Part shown: positions 46,402 through 62,196 of the stretch, one piece after another
Layout: each line of letters begins with the position of its first letter
Numbering within the stretch: position 1 is the first letter of the stretch
Assembly: GCF_003263515.1 (NCBI RefSeq)
Contig: NZ_JYDE01000004.1
Coordinates: 1 to 64,000, forward strand
Source: Rahnella inusitata
GTDB taxonomy: Bacteria; Pseudomonadota; Gammaproteobacteria; Enterobacterales; Enterobacteriaceae
DNA length: 64,000 bases
Direction of reading: 5' to 3'
Program-made: the position numbers and the translations under genes
The notes under the pieces: model-generated
Seen by the model: only the letters and a program-made list of their open reading frames with translations
The model's database searches: none
Told to the model about the DNA's origin: nothing

Positions 46402-47182
46402 ATTGAAATTTATTTTATCCTAAAAAGCGCAATTTATCGTAAAAATTTGCGCAGTTTTAACGCAAAAGTAAAAAAGCATCTAAAAACCTGCCTCCAGACT
46501 GCTTTTTTGACGGGTTTTGAGATCATTTTGTACAAAGACCGCCTAAAGCCAAATGATAAGAATAATCCTAACTTAAGCATAGACCGAACAGTGAAATGTG
46601 CTGGTAATTTATGATAGTGCGATCATTGTGCTAAACGTGCTCAACCCAGTCAGCATGCGGGATGTGGGGGATTTGCGTTAAGGAATTTTGGTTAAAAATG
46701 ATGCGAAAGGTTTTGAAAACGTGAACAACTACACGATTTGAAAAGTAAAAAGACAATGAGTGTAAGAAAATGTGTTGGGGTACGGGAAGTCATCCGGTGA
46801 GCAGACCAGATTGATAAGCAGATGTGATGTTACGTGGGCAGTGTGCCTTCATTCGTTATCGGCAAACTTCACAATAACTTTAGTGATTAGACTTAAAAAA
46901 GTGGTTTATACCGGATAATCACAAATAAAAAGATGTCGATTAGGATTTTTATTACCTATACAGCAGCCTTCTCCCCTTTTTAGGAGAAAAAAACGCATGA
47001 GGAACATCTCTGACAACCCCATCAGCGCAGTGAGTTAATCAACCAGCGAAATAAAGGGTTATTGAAGAGGGTTTTTTAAATAAAGAAAGTGAAGTTAACT
47101 CTGATGATGTGATTATGGAGGAAGAAAACTTTCATTCAAAAGCTGTCAGTTCATTACCCAATGCGTAATTCTGATTGAATGA

Positions 47183-47205
47183 ACCTGCCGCTCATTGCGG
47201 CAGGT
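47183..47205 (-). terminator. Probable terminator of yeeZ
   Basis: ACCTGCCGC and GCGGCAGGT form a nine-base-pair stem with a five-base loop, about 45 bases beyond the yeeZ stop. The following minus-strand sequence is T-rich but interrupted. Confidence 0.6.
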
Positions 47206-47250
47206 CATAACTTAATATTATTACTCGCAGAGTAATGGTTGCGACATCGC

Positions 47251-48075
47251 TTAGAAAGGCATCGTCCGCGGATCGGGATATTGATATTCGAAACCCAGCT
47301 CTTTGCAGATGCGCTCGCCGTCCACAGTTTTACCTTTCGATGCTGACGCTTCTTCAGCAAACGTCGGCGCTTCCAGCCCCATCTGACGCGCCAGGGCCGG
47401 ATAGAATTCGGACTTAGCCGGATGATGCGGTGCACAGAGGTTATAGGTGTGGCCGCCTTTCGGCAGACTCAGCAATAAGGTGATCGCGGCGATCACATCA
47501 TCCTGATGCACCAGGTTTACGCCATTTTGTCCGCCCTTCACGTCGGTCTTGCCGGCCATGAAACGCCCCGGATGGCGATCGCCCCCCACCAGCCCGGCCA
47601 AACGTAAGACATCCACCGAGGTGTGCGGCAGGCTGTGTAACCAGTTTTCCAACTCTTTAAGCACTTTGCCGCTGGAGGTGACAGGCTCAAGCGCTGAACC
47701 TTCGCGCACTGTACCTTCTCTTTCACCATAGACCGACGTCGAGCTCGTAAAAATGATGCGCGGAACGTTATGCGCCAGCGCGCTGTCGGTCAGCAACTGT
47801 ACCGCCTGAAAATAGAGTTCGCTGCCTTCGACAGTTCTGCGTGCCGGTAACGTAACAATCAGAGCATCGACGTTCAGCAGCTTATCCAGATCTTCTGCCT
47901 CGCATTCCATATGAGGGGTAAACACTAACGGATAGCAGTCGATGCCAACCATTCTGGCCGCGTCCACGCCATCGGGGGTAGTTTTGCTGCCCACCACGTC
48001 ATAGCCTCTTGCCGCCAGCGCCATCGCCAGAGGCATTCCCAGCCAGCCTAACCCTATAATCGAAACCTTCTTCAT
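47251..48075 (-). CDS. yeeZ: NAD(P)-binding SDR-like protein YeeZ
   Basis: Cytoplasmic protein of 274 residues, the E. coli length. It has the N-terminal loop IGLGWLGMPLA, TSSTSVYGEREG in the middle and LRLAGLVGGDRHPG, all in the pattern of atypical short-chain dehydrogenases. The usual catalytic Tyr-x-x-x-Lys is not clear, so an oxidoreductase or epimerase activity is not certain. No physiological role is established. It is divergent from the his operon, as in E. coli. Confidence 0.9.
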   Translation of the reverse strand: MKKVSIIGLGWLGMPLAMALAARGYDVVGSKTTPDGVDAARMVGIDCYPLVFTPHMECEAEDLDKLLNVDALIVTLPARRTVEGSELYFQAVQLLTDSALAHNVPRIIFTSSTSVYGEREGTVREGSALEPVTSSGKVLKELENWLHSLPHTSVDVLRLAGLVGGDRHPGRFMAGKTDVKGGQNGVNLVHQDDVIAAITLLLSLPKGGHTYNLCAPHHPAKSEFYPALARQMGLEAPTFAEEASASKGKTVDGERICKELGFEYQYPDPRTMPF

Positions 48076-48379
48076 ATCTCACTCCCTTTGCTCTGTGACC
48101 GATGGTCGCCGGGCGCCATCTGCCGGTCTCTTTATCTCTACCCTTTATACTAGCCCTTCCATCCTTATAGATGCGTAAGCTTTTCTCCGGGACTGTTAAC
48201 AGATCATTCATTTTATCGATGAAAGAGACCCTGCCGATAAGAAAAACTCATCATCGGAAAAAAAGGTTGCGCTCAAGCCGCCCGATAGTTTAGTTTTATT
48301 GGCAACCGAATTTGATTTGTGTGGCGAATGTTTTTAGTTAAAACATCGCGGCACTGAATGAACTTAACGAGATACGAAA

Positions 48380-48427
48380 ATGACAAACGTTCTGATTAAC
48401 CACCATCATCACCATCACCCTGACTAG
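48380..48427 (+). CDS. hisL: his operon leader peptide HisL
   Basis: Fifteen-codon leader: ATG at 48380, then Thr-Asn-Val-Leu-Ile-Asn, six consecutive His codons (48401-48418), Pro-Asp and TAG. E. coli HisL has seven His. Stalling at the His codons when charged tRNA-His is scarce prevents formation of the downstream terminator and lets the operon be expressed. The peptide itself has no other known role. Confidence 0.96.
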   Translation: MTNVLINHHHHHHPD

Positions 48428-48445
48428 TCTTGCAGGCGATTGGTG

Positions 48446-48470
48446 CTGGAAGACTGTCTAGATCTTCCAG
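48446..48470 (+). promoter_or_regulatory. his attenuator, upstream alternative stem
   Basis: CTGGAAGA (48446-48453) pairs with TCTTCCAG (48463-48470). The TCTTCCAG strand is also partly complementary to the CGGAAGA side of the terminator stem, which would allow the switch between antiterminator and terminator. Confidence 0.75.
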
Positions 48471-48487
48471 TGGAGCAGAACGCAGAG

Positions 48488-48525
48488 AAAGCCCCCGGAA
48501 GATGACTTCCGGGGGCTTTTTTTTG
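48488..48525 (+). terminator. his operon attenuator terminator
   Basis: AAAGCCCCCGGAAG pairs with CTTCCGGGGGCTTT around a four-base loop and is followed by a long T run ending at 48524. It stops transcription before hisG when histidine is plentiful. It lies 60 bases after the leader stop and 90 bases before hisG. Confidence 0.96.
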
Positions 48526-48616
48526 TCCCAACGAATTGAAGTAAAAGCATTTGTACAAAAACTCTGCACACAACATTTACGATATTAAAACTGAAAATAA
48601 AGAAATTGAGGTCATC

Positions 48617-49516
48617 ATGCTGGATAAAACACGTTTACGGATAGCAATGCAGAAATCTGGTCGCCTGAGCGACGAGTCACGCGAACTTCTGGCTCGCTGT
48701 GGGATTAAAATCAATCTGCAGGAACAACGCCTGATCGCTTTCGCAGAAAACATGCCGATCGATATTTTGCGCGTACGTGATGACGACATTCCGGGGCTGG
48801 TCATGGATGGCGTGGTCGATCTGGGTATCATCGGTGAGAACGTGCTGGAAGAAGAGTTGCTGGCCCGCCGCGCACAGGGTGAAGATCCGCGTTACTTCAC
48901 TCTGCGTCGTCTGGATTTCGGCGGTTGCCGCCTGTCATTGGCCACTCCGCTCGATGCTGAATACACTGGCCCGCAAAGCCTGCAAAATTCCCGTATCGCC
49001 ACATCTTATCCTCACCTGCTCAAGCAATATCTCGACAAACAAGGCGTTGATTTCAAATCCTGCCTGCTGAACGGCTCCGTAGAAGTCGCGCCGCGCGCCG
49101 GTCTTTCTGATGCCATTTGCGACCTGGTCTCCACCGGCGCAACGCTCGAAGCCAACGGCCTGCGCGAAGTTGAAGTGATTTACCGCTCGAAAGCCTGCCT
49201 GATCCAGCGCGATGGCGAAATGCCGGAAGCTAAACAGCAACTGATCGACAAAATGATGACCCGTATTCAGGGCGTGATTCAGGCGCGCGAATCCAAATAC
49301 ATTATGTTGCACGCGCCAAGTGAGCGTCTGGACGAGATCGTTGCCCTGCTGCCGGGCGCGGAACGTCCGACCATTTTGCCGCTGGCCGGCGATCAGCAGC
49401 GTGTGGCGATGCACATGGTCAGCAGCGAAACGCTGTTCTGGGAAACCATGGAGAAACTGAAAGCGCTGGGCGCCAGTTCGATTCTGGTTCTGCCAATCGA
49501 AAAAATGATGGAGTAA
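48617..49516 (+). CDS. hisG: ATP phosphoribosyltransferase
   Basis: First step of histidine synthesis, joining ATP and PRPP; inhibited by histidine. 299 residues, as in E. coli (long form with C-terminal regulatory domain, so no HisZ partner is needed). Contains the PRPP loop region [14 protein letters not shown] and an N-terminal [21 protein letters not shown] 48617 was chosen over an upstream in-frame start because it matches the family and has GAGG seven bases before. Expression is set by the upstream attenuator. Confidence 0.97.
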   Translation: MLDKTRLRIAMQKSGRLSDESRELLARCGIKINLQEQRLIAFAENMPIDILRVRDDDIPGLVMDGVVDLGIIGENVLEEELLARRAQGEDPRYFTLRRLDFGGCRLSLATPLDAEYTGPQSLQNSRIATSYPHLLKQYLDKQGVDFKSCLLNGSVEVAPRAGLSDAICDLVSTGATLEANGLREVEVIYRSKACLIQRDGEMPEAKQQLIDKMMTRIQGVIQARESKYIMLHAPSERLDEIVALLPGAERPTILPLAGDQQRVAMHMVSSETLFWETMEKLKALGASSILVLPIEKMME

Positions 49517-49520
49517 TGCC

Positions 49521-55124
<5,604 letters not shown>

Positions 55125-55128
<4 letters not shown>

Positions 55129-55766
55129 GTAATCAAGAATCAAAAACCAGTCTGCTGACCGGTGAACAAATAAGCCAGCTCGACTGGGTGAAAGTCGATA
55201 ACCTGATGCCAGCGATTATCCAGCATGCTGTTTCCGGCGAAGTTCTGATGCTCGGATATATGAACCAGGAAGCGCTAAACGTCACACAATCTTCTGGCAA
55301 AGTAACCTTTTGGTCACGCACTAAAGAACGTTTGTGGACTAAGGGTGAAACCTCTGAAAACTATCTCAACGTAGTCAGCATCACCCCGGATTGCGATAAC
55401 GATACGTTGCTGGTACTGGTAAATCCTGTCGGCCCGACCTGCCATAAAGGCAACAACAGTTGCTTCCATCCTGCCGAAACCGACTGGGCGTTCCTGTATC
55501 AGCTCGAAGAACTGCTGGCCTCGCGTAAAACAGCCGATCCTGAAAGCTCTTACACCGCAAAGCTTTACGCCAGCGGCACCAAGCGTATTGCGCAGAAAGT
55601 CGGAGAAGAAGGTGTAGAAGTTGCGCTGGCGGCTACCGTCAATGACCGCTTTGAACTGAAAAACGAAGCCTCAGATTTGGTATATCATCTGCTGGTACTG
55701 CTGCAGGATCAGGATCTGAACCTGAGCGCAGTGATCGAGAATCTGCGTCAGCGTCATAAGAAGTAA
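55125..55766 (+). CDS. hisI: Bifunctional phosphoribosyl-AMP cyclohydrolase / phosphoribosyl-ATP pyrophosphatase
   Basis: Steps two and three of the pathway in one protein of 213 residues. The cyclohydrolase part has [15 protein letters not shown] and [10 protein letters not shown], with the metal site completed by [12 protein letters not shown]. The pyrophosphatase helix bundle follows with [13 protein letters not shown] and [14 protein letters not shown]. The start is GTG 55125, overlapping the hisF stop. It is the last gene of the operon. Confidence 0.97.
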
Positions 55767-55783
55767 CGCTAACCGACAGATAT

Positions 55784-55824
55784 AAAAAAGCCGCCTTTGC
55801 GTAAGCATTGGCGGCTTTTTATTT
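55784..55824. terminator. Bidirectional terminator between hisI and wzz
   Basis: AAAAAGCCGCC and GGCGGCTTTTT form a strong stem with A and T runs on both sides, so it can end both the his operon and the convergent wzz transcript. Confidence 0.93.
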
Positions 55825-55843
55825 CTCAGACCGGACTAATTGA

Positions 55844-56833
55844 TCAGCGGGAATAATTTCTGATAGCGTTGCGACCTAACACAACACCCGATCCCAGAAT
55901 TAAGCCGATCAGGGTTGCCAATACTAAGATGACCCCCTTCTTCGGGCTGTCACGATGGATAGGCAGATTGGGTTTCATCACATAGCGTAAAGAATAAGTT
56001 GAATCAGGTTTAGACTTCAATGCACTGATCGCCAGGAGTGTCTGGCGTGTATTGTAGTAGGCTTCATCCAGAGGTAACGGACGCGTAGCTTCATTCTTGA
56101 TGATGGAAGTAAGTGCATCACTCCCCAGAACAAATAACGTATCTTCTGACAGCGTCTCTGCCTGCTGCACAACCGTATTTTTAATATTGGATTGTTGTGC
56201 AACGACTAAAGCCTGATTGAGAATTTCCAAGCGTTTATCTTTTTTCTCCTGAGCAACTTTTTCTTTAGTCGCTAAATCCCCTTTCAGATCCTCGACTTTC
56301 GAGCTAATACTAATTTGTAAGTCGTTATCAAGTTCAGTTACAGAACGTTTATTGATTTGCTGAATATAAGTAGTGAGCGTTTTTTGCGCCTCTCCCGCTG
56401 TTGCTGCGGTATAACTAATTTTGAGCGGCACAGGCTGGTCTTTCACTGCTGGGGCAATAGTCAACTTTTCAGGATTAGCCTGATTAGCGAGTTGCTCGGA
56501 CAAAGCCGAAATAGCGGAGTTAAAACGACCAAAAAAACGCTGTTGAACATCAACAACCGTTGGCGCATTAGAGGGATTCTGGCCATATAAAACACTCATC
56601 GCATTGTTATAGTCAGCGATTTGCCCTGAGTCGGGGTAGGTCACTATCGCTTCAGAAGTCCATTTCTCTTTGGCAACAAAGATATAAATAATTGCGATGA
56701 TGATGGCGGCTACGGCAAAAGATAAAACCAGCCATTTCCCACGCCACAACTGTACAACCAGATCCATTAAATCAATTTCATCAGATGATTTATTGAGCTG
56801 ATTTTTAGTCATACTATTATTGTTTTGATTCAT
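55844..56833 (-). CDS. wzz: O-antigen chain length determinant Wzz
   Basis: Inner-membrane co-polymerase that sets the modal length of O-antigen chains with Wzy. 329 residues. N-terminal helix (about residues 36-57, after EIDLMDLVVQLWRGKW), long periplasmic helical domain (about 60-295), and a C-terminal helix (about 300-320) preceded by the proline-rich KPNLPIHRDSPKKG. The ATG at 56833 has AGGG five bases upstream. It sits between his and gnd, the usual place. Confidence 0.93.
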   Translation of the reverse strand: MNQNNNSMTKNQLNKSSDEIDLMDLVVQLWRGKWLVLSFAVAAIIIAIIYIFVAKEKWTSEAIVTYPDSGQIADYNNAMSVLYGQNPSNAPTVVDVQQRFFGRFNSAISALSEQLANQANPEKLTIAPAVKDQPVPLKISYTAATAGEAQKTLTTYIQQINKRSVTELDNDLQISISSKVEDLKGDLATKEKVAQEKKDKRLEILNQALVVAQQSNIKNTVVQQAETLSEDTLFVLGSDALTSIIKNEATRPLPLDEAYYNTRQTLLAISALKSKPDSTYSLRYVMKPNLPIHRDSPKKGVILVLATLIGLILGSGVVLGRNAIRNYSR

Positions 56834-57017
56834 AATTGCCCTAGAAATTTCCACTTACTTACATTCAATTTATGTATGCATTATAAACAAGTTAGAGATA
56901 AAAACTCATCCGCAATGTGGGTTTTTTATGAGATTAGCCCGAAAAATGAAACTAATTAAACAGATTTTTGGAAAGTAGTAACTGCCAGTGCAGGTTTCCA
57001 AAACAAAGTTATGTCGA

Positions 57018-57046
57018 AAAAAAACGGCCCCGTAAAGGGCCGTCAG
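57018..57046 (-). terminator. Terminator after gnd
   Basis: On the minus strand ACGGCCC and GGGCCGT pair with a short loop and are followed by eight T. It lies about 25 bases after the gnd stop. Confidence 0.88.
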
Positions 57047-57071
57047 TTTTAATGATCAGTAAAAGAAGAAC

Positions 57072-58481
57072 TTAACCCAACCATTCGGTGTGGAATACGC
57101 CTTCTTTGTCAGTGCGTTTGTAAGTATGTGCACCGAAGTAATCACGCTGTGCCTGGATCAGGTTAGCTGGCAGAACTGCTGAACGGTAGCTGTCATAGTA
57201 GTTGATAGCAGCGGAGAAGGTTGGCGTAGGAATACCGTTTTGAACAGCATAAGACACCACGTCACGCAGCGCTTGCTGATATTCGTCAGCAATATTTTTG
57301 AAATACGGAGCCAGCAGCAGGTTAGCGATAGATGCGTTTTCCGCATAAGCATCGGTAATTTTCTGCAGGAACTGAGCGCGGATGATACAACCGGCACGGA
57401 AAATCTTCGCGATTTCGCCGTAGTTCAGATCCCAGTTGTTCTCGTCAGAAGACGCTTTCAACTGTGAGAAGCCCTGAGCATAGGAAACGATTTTGCCCAG
57501 ATAAAGAGCGCGACGTACTTTCTCGATGAACTCTGCTTTATCGCCTTCGAAAGTTTTAACAGCCGGGCCAGAAAGCACCTTAGATGCTGCGACACGTTGA
57601 TCTTTCAAAGAAGACAGGTAACGGGCAAAGACAGACTCGGTGATAAGCGTCAGTGGCTCGCCAAGATCCAAAGAGCTCTGGCTGGTCCATTTACCAGTAC
57701 CTTTGTTCGCTGCTTCATCCAGAATCACATCTACCAGATATTTACCTTCTTCATCTTTCTTGGTGAAGATATCTTTGGTGATGTCGATCAGATAGCTGTT
57801 CAGCTCGCCTTTGTTCCAATCTGCGAAGGTGGACGCCAGCTCTTCGTTGTTCAGGTTCAGAGACTGTTTCAGCAATGAATAGGCTTCAGCAATCAGCTGC
57901 ATGTCACCGTATTCGATGCCATTGTGAACCATCTTAACGTAGTGACCTGCACCATCAGCACCGATGTAAGCAACACAAGCATCGCCATCATCAGCACGGG
58001 CTGCGATTTTTTCAAGAATCGGAGCAACGAGCGCATACGCTTCTTTCTGTCCGCCAGGCATAATGGATGGGCCTTTCAGTGCGCCCTCTTCACCGCCGGA
58101 TACACCGGTACCAATGAAGTTAAAGCCCTGCTCGGACAGTTCGCGGTTACGGCGAATAGTGTCTTTATAATAGGTATTGCCGCCATCGATGAGGATGTCG
58201 CCTTTATCCAAGTGCGGAGTCAGGGATGCGATGGTTTTGTCAGTTGCTTCACCGGCTTTCACCATCAGCAAGATACGACGTGGTTTTTCCAGCGAGTCAA
58301 CAAACTCTTCAACGGTGTAGTGCGGTACAAGATTTTTACCCGGGTTTTCTGCGATGACTTCATCAGTCTTGTCGCCAGAACGGTTAAAAATGGAAACGGA
58401 ATAACCACGGCTTTCGATGTTAAGCGCGAGGTTACGGCCCATGACCGCCATACCGACAACGCCGATCTGTTGTTTGGACAT
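57072..58481 (-). CDS. gnd: 6-phosphogluconate dehydrogenase, decarboxylating
   Basis: Pentose phosphate pathway enzyme giving ribulose 5-phosphate, CO2 and NADPH. 469 residues. NADP-binding [16 protein letters not shown], the IMPGG-containing [19 protein letters not shown], and catalytic Lys/Glu in [12 protein letters not shown]. The ATG 58481 ([10 protein letters not shown]) was preferred over a start 45 bases upstream. It flanks the O-antigen cluster, where gnd is often exchanged together with the polysaccharide genes. Confidence 0.97.
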   Translation of the reverse strand: MSKQQIGVVGMAVMGRNLALNIESRGYSVSIFNRSGDKTDEVIAENPGKNLVPHYTVEEFVDSLEKPRRILLMVKAGEATDKTIASLTPHLDKGDILIDGGNTYYKDTIRRNRELSEQGFNFIGTGVSGGEEGALKGPSIMPGGQKEAYALVAPILEKIAARADDGDACVAYIGADGAGHYVKMVHNGIEYGDMQLIAEAYSLLKQSLNLNNEELASTFADWNKGELNSYLIDITKDIFTKKDEEGKYLVDVILDEAANKGTGKWTSQSSLDLGEPLTLITESVFARYLSSLKDQRVAASKVLSGPAVKTFEGDKAEFIEKVRRALYLGKIVSYAQGFSQLKASSDENNWDLNYGEIAKIFRAGCIIRAQFLQKITDAYAENASIANLLLAPYFKNIADEYQQALRDVVSYAVQNGIPTPTFSAAINYYDSYRSAVLPANLIQAQRDYFGAHTYKRTDKEGVFHTEWLG

Positions 58482-58668
58482 TAGCAACTCCTGTCTGAAA
58501 GTGACACCTGTGAGGACTCTCCCCACAGCACAAGTGTAGTAACCATGTTAACTCACCTTATGATTCCCGAGATAGCGATTGATGCGATAGAGACTCTGTA
58601 TGTCTGAATTTCAGACTGAAATTGAGTTCCTTTAACGGAAATTAATCCTAAGTTGGTGGAGATATAAA

Positions 58669-60288
58669 TTAGCCACTGACATTGTAAAAATCGGCAACAT
58701 CAGGAACACTATCTATTTGATCAGCTCTATAATGGGAATCGCTAGATAGATTAATTCGGTAATACGAATCACCAATTACTGAGAGGTTAGAAAATTTACT
58801 CGAGCATTTCAAGTCGAATAATGAACAGCCCAAAAAATAGTTAGGTGAATTATTAATATTAAGAATTTGTAAAATAGTTGGAGCCAACGATAGACTGTTT
58901 TTTCCTGTGGCATTAACTATTTTTGGCACTATCCCCCCACCTATCATAACGAGCGGTATAGTATCGACAAAAAAATCAGTTGAAGTATTAAAACTTTTTT
59001 TAAACTCCGGAACGGGGAATGTTGAATGATCAGCCGTTATAATCAGAACTGTATCATCGAAGTACTGACTTTTTTTAAACCATGAGACAAATTCGCCCAA
59101 TTGAAAATCATAGTTATAGAATTTGTTGTAAAAGGGGTTGGTTCCCTTTTGATATTTCTCATCAGGGCTATCCATGCCGTGATGTGTACCTGAAGAGTAC
59201 ATACCAATGAAGAACGGTTTTAGAGATTGCGCTGAAACAACGGTTTTTAATGCAGAGAATATTTTCTTATCTGACATTCTATCATTTATGTGCCAATCAA
59301 AGTCCTCCATACCATAAACTTTTTTAAATGGCATAGAACTAACCAAAGCATTTAAGTTACTTTTAGTTTCGGTGCTGGCTATGAAATAAGTGCTAAATCC
59401 ATTTGCATTTAGAATTTCAGGCAATGAAATTAAACGATGATCATAGATTTCAGAAATTTTCTCACTTTTAATTTGGAAAAAACCCTCGCCCTTGCTATCG
59501 ACACCATCTTTATATTGATATGCAGAACTGAGTTGCCCCCTTAATCCACGAAATGTGGCAGCGGTATGATTAAAATAATTCTCAAAAACCAAACCCTCTT
59601 TATAATATGAGTCAATGTTTGGTGTTACATTCAGTCCGAGTCCATTTTCTTTATCGATTACTTTTGAGGACATTCCCTCTGTAAATATAACGATAACGTT
59701 TTTAGGCTTACCTTTAGGAAAAAATGAAGATAAATCACTGCGATTATATACATCAAATTTCAGATATTTTTTTGCAACTTCAGGATAATTGTAATTGGGT
59801 TTGTAGGTGAGTTGTTTGTAATACTCATATCCAGAAAAGATAAATTTATGTATTGGGCCAGGAGTAAAAATAAAAACAAAAACACAGAAATACCAACGTC
59901 TGAATGATAAGCCACCTCTTAAAAAGAATAAAGGAACTGTCGCGAGTATATATAATAGTACGATAGCCCCCACTTGAAATTGCACACTATGACCTACAGC
60001 TCTAAATTCAGATAAATTCGACAGCGTTAATGGAATTATGTATCCACCAGTGTTTATTATTGAACTGATTTGTATTGCAACGACTACACAATACAATACC
60101 CATAGTGATGATCTGATGAAACCATCTTTCAATAGTATAATTGAAAAGTAGAAGAAAGTTATTTCCAAGAATATAATAAATGACAATTCAAAATTAGTAG
60201 AGTGGAATATAAGCAATGATATTGTTAGCGCAAGAACTGGTAGTAATGGGAAAATAAAAGGCACGCATTCCCGTTTAAAATAATTCAT
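58669..60288 (-). CDS. Membrane sulfatase-fold phosphotransferase (LtaS/phosphoethanolamine-transferase-like)
   Basis: 539 residues: five N-terminal transmembrane helices (about 10-28, 34-53, 60-79, 104-122, 130-146) and a large periplasmic domain of the alkaline phosphatase/sulfatase superfamily. Metal-site segments are IFTEGMSS near residue 203 and ITADHSTFP near 430. The Thr in HTAATFRGLRG is the probable nucleophile, as in LtaS. Predicted to move phosphoglycerol or phosphoethanolamine from a phospholipid to the O-antigen unit or another glycan. The AT-rich sequence and position at the end of the O-antigen cluster suggest acquisition together with it. The donor and acceptor are not known. 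Confidence 0.8.
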   Translation of the reverse strand: MNYFKRECVPFIFPLLPVLALTISLLIFHSTNFELSFIIFLEITFFYFSIILLKDGFIRSSLWVLYCVVVAIQISSIINTGGYIIPLTLSNLSEFRAVGHSVQFQVGAIVLLYILATVPLFFLRGGLSFRRWYFCVFVFIFTPGPIHKFIFSGYEYYKQLTYKPNYNYPEVAKKYLKFDVYNRSDLSSFFPKGKPKNVIVIFTEGMSSKVIDKENGLGLNVTPNIDSYYKEGLVFENYFNHTAATFRGLRGQLSSAYQYKDGVDSKGEGFFQIKSEKISEIYDHRLISLPEILNANGFSTYFIASTETKSNLNALVSSMPFKKVYGMEDFDWHINDRMSDKKIFSALKTVVSAQSLKPFFIGMYSSGTHHGMDSPDEKYQKGTNPFYNKFYNYDFQLGEFVSWFKKSQYFDDTVLIITADHSTFPVPEFKKSFNTSTDFFVDTIPLVMIGGGIVPKIVNATGKNSLSLAPTILQILNINNSPNYFLGCSLFDLKCSSKFSNLSVIGDSYYRINLSSDSHYRADQIDSVPDVADFYNVSG

Positions 60289-60333
60289 AGGTCAGCCCAA
60301 GTGATTTATTAACTTACACAAAACTTGATGAGA

Positions 60334-61425
60334 TTATTTAAAATACACTGCAGAGTATTCATTTAACATTTTTTCTTTGCTAAAATTTTCAGTTACATAT
60401 CCTTTCGCATTCTCTCCGTGCTGAGCTATGAGCGCAGGTGATTCTATATATTTTATCATACAGTTCGCCAACTGCTCCGCGCCACATTGGTATAGAATTC
60501 CTGTATGTCCATCTAAAACAACCTCCGGGATACCCTCAACACTTGTGGCAATAGATGGAATAGAATAATATGCAGCCTCAACAAATACGAGCCCAAATGC
60601 TTCCCATTTAGAGGGTTGACAAAGTACATCGACATCATTAAAAAAATTATCTTTATTTTTAACCCAACCGGGCATTTGTAAATATTCTGCCAATGCTAAT
60701 TTGCTAATCATTAATTCGCAATCATTTCGAAGATCACCATCACCTGCAAGACTGAAACGCAGTTTTTTTTCTCCAGTGTATTTTTTTAAAACAATATCAA
60801 CTGCTTGAATAAATTCGAGAGGGTTTTTTTGTTCATCTAAACGGCCAAGAAATGCGAAATGTATTTCACCATTTTTGTCAGTATTTATAGGATTTAACTT
60901 CTCGAAATCGACACCATTATATATAACAACACTTTTCACCAGCGGATAGTATTTTGTATATTTTTTATTAACGGTGATATTTATATCTCCGAAAAGTGTC
61001 GCTATATTTTCTAGAATATAGTAAAAAATCCTTATGAGTATATGGGTGTGTGCATGAAACGCTATACCATGAACTGTATGTATGATTTTTTTTATACCAG
61101 CACATTTCGCAGCAATTCTAGCAATAATCCCTGGTTTAGTCGAATTAGTATGAACTATGTCGAATTTATTTTTTTTAAATAATTTATATAAATCAATAAA
61201 GCACTTTATGTCATGAAAGCCAATACTTCTTTTTATCGAAGGTATTGATATTATTTCAATACCCTCTTTAACAAAAGCTTCTACAAACTCATTCTCAATT
61301 AATTCACCACAAATTACTATTTTTTCAATAGGATTCTGTATATCATTTAGACCGGAAAGTATGTCAAGTGTGATTTGTTGAACTCCTGACAATTTAGGAA
61401 TAACTTGAACATGCGCAATTTTCAC
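60334..61425 (-). CDS. Glycosyltransferase family 4 (O-antigen)
   Basis: Cytoplasmic, membrane-associated enzyme of GT-B fold, 363 residues. N-terminal half with DIVHTNSTKPGIIARIAAK and C-terminal Rossmann half with FLGRLDEQKNP and the E-x7-E motif EAFGLVFVEAA, typical of retaining GT4 enzymes. The start is GTG 61423-61425 with AAGG eight bases upstream. Should add one sugar to the O unit. The sugar cannot be deduced. Confidence 0.88.
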   Translation of the reverse strand: MKIAHVQVIPKLSGVQQITLDILSGLNDIQNPIEKIVICGELIENEFVEAFVKEGIEIISIPSIKRSIGFHDIKCFIDLYKLFKKNKFDIVHTNSTKPGIIARIAAKCAGIKKIIHTVHGIAFHAHTHILIRIFYYILENIATLFGDINITVNKKYTKYYPLVKSVVIYNGVDFEKLNPINTDKNGEIHFAFLGRLDEQKNPLEFIQAVDIVLKKYTGEKKLRFSLAGDGDLRNDCELMISKLALAEYLQMPGWVKNKDNFFNDVDVLCQPSKWEAFGLVFVEAAYYSIPSIATSVEGIPEVVLDGHTGILYQCGAEQLANCMIKYIESPALIAQHGENAKGYVTENFSKEKMLNEYSAVYFK

Positions 61426-61455
61426 AAAACAACCTTTTCTTCAAAAGAAAATTTA

Positions 61456-62196
61456 TTACTTCAGGATAATACCCTTGAAGATTGAAAGTAAAATTAATAA
61501 TCGATATTTGACTTTGTCACAAAAGGATCTTTTACTGTCAAATCCTGTAGTCGTCACGGTTGAGCTATGCCGTCTGTATAATACTAACGGTCTATTAACG
61601 AAATGCACTTGACCATAGTAAGACCCAACAACACCAAGCCAGAGATCGTGACCGACAGCATATTTTGGGAAGGGTGATGCTTTGCTAATAACAAATCTAT
61701 TGAATGCCATACAACAGCCGTGGAATGAACTTTTATGGAGAGTCCGTATAATACTCGCACTAGGTTTAATATATGAAAAATAAGAGTCTATAAGTGTCTT
61801 ATTATTTTCATCAACAACTCTGCAGTTGCATACTACAACAGTAGCCTTATCATCTTTCAATAAAGGCATAGTCTCACTTACACGCCCTTCAAGCCAAATG
61901 TCATCTTGATCTGAAAGAAACAAATAGTCACCAGTAGCTTTTTCTAAAGCATTTTGCACATTGAGGGAGACCTTTGTTAAGGTATTTATTTTCGATTGCA
62001 ATTTTTCCTCAGGACGGAATAGATATACTTTAATTCTATTGTCATTAATTTCTTTAATCACTTCCAGAGTATTATCTGTGGAATAATTATCTGATATTAT
62101 TATTTCATCAGTTAATGAAAGTTGAGGAAGTATACTGTTGATTTGTTCTTTTATATATTTCTCGCCATTATAAGTTGGGATACAAACAGAAATCAT
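61456..62196 (-). CDS. Glycosyltransferase family 2 (rhamnosyltransferase-like)
   Basis: GT-A fold, 246 residues. Begins MISVCIPTYNGEKYIKEQINSI, then the donor-binding FLSDQDDIWLEGRV with the DxD-like acidic group. The SDQDDIW pattern is common in alpha-rhamnosyltransferases of O-antigen and LPS core synthesis, so rhamnose is a reasonable guess. Overlaps the preceding glycosyltransferase by four bases. Confidence 0.85.
   Translation of the reverse strand: MISVCIPTYNGEKYIKEQINSILPQLSLTDEIIISDNYSTDNTLEVIKEINDNRIKVYLFRPEEKLQSKINTLTKVSLNVQNALEKATGDYLFLSDQDDIWLEGRVSETMPLLKDDKATVVVCNCRVVDENNKTLIDSYFSYIKPSASIIRTLHKSSFHGCCMAFNRFVISKASPFPKYAVGHDLWLGVVGSYYGQVHFVNRPLVLYRRHSSTVTTTGFDSKRSFCDKVKYRLLILLSIFKGIILK

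Larger units (their letters stand above)
45969..47250. promoter_or_regulatory. Long gene-free region upstream of flhDC
   Basis: About 1.28 kb between flhD and yeeZ without a convincing gene. It is AT-rich with many A and T tracts, as expected for a heavily regulated promoter that binds H-NS and other factors. A hairpin near flhD, a perfect CRP-type palindrome and the yeeZ terminator hairpin are listed separately. I found no insertion sequence remnant or tRNA. Confidence 0.6.

Noticed and set aside
48401-48418. Six His codons in a row, resembling an engineered His tag
   Set aside because: This is the natural HisL leader: it is followed by the attenuator stems and hisG, exactly as in E. coli.
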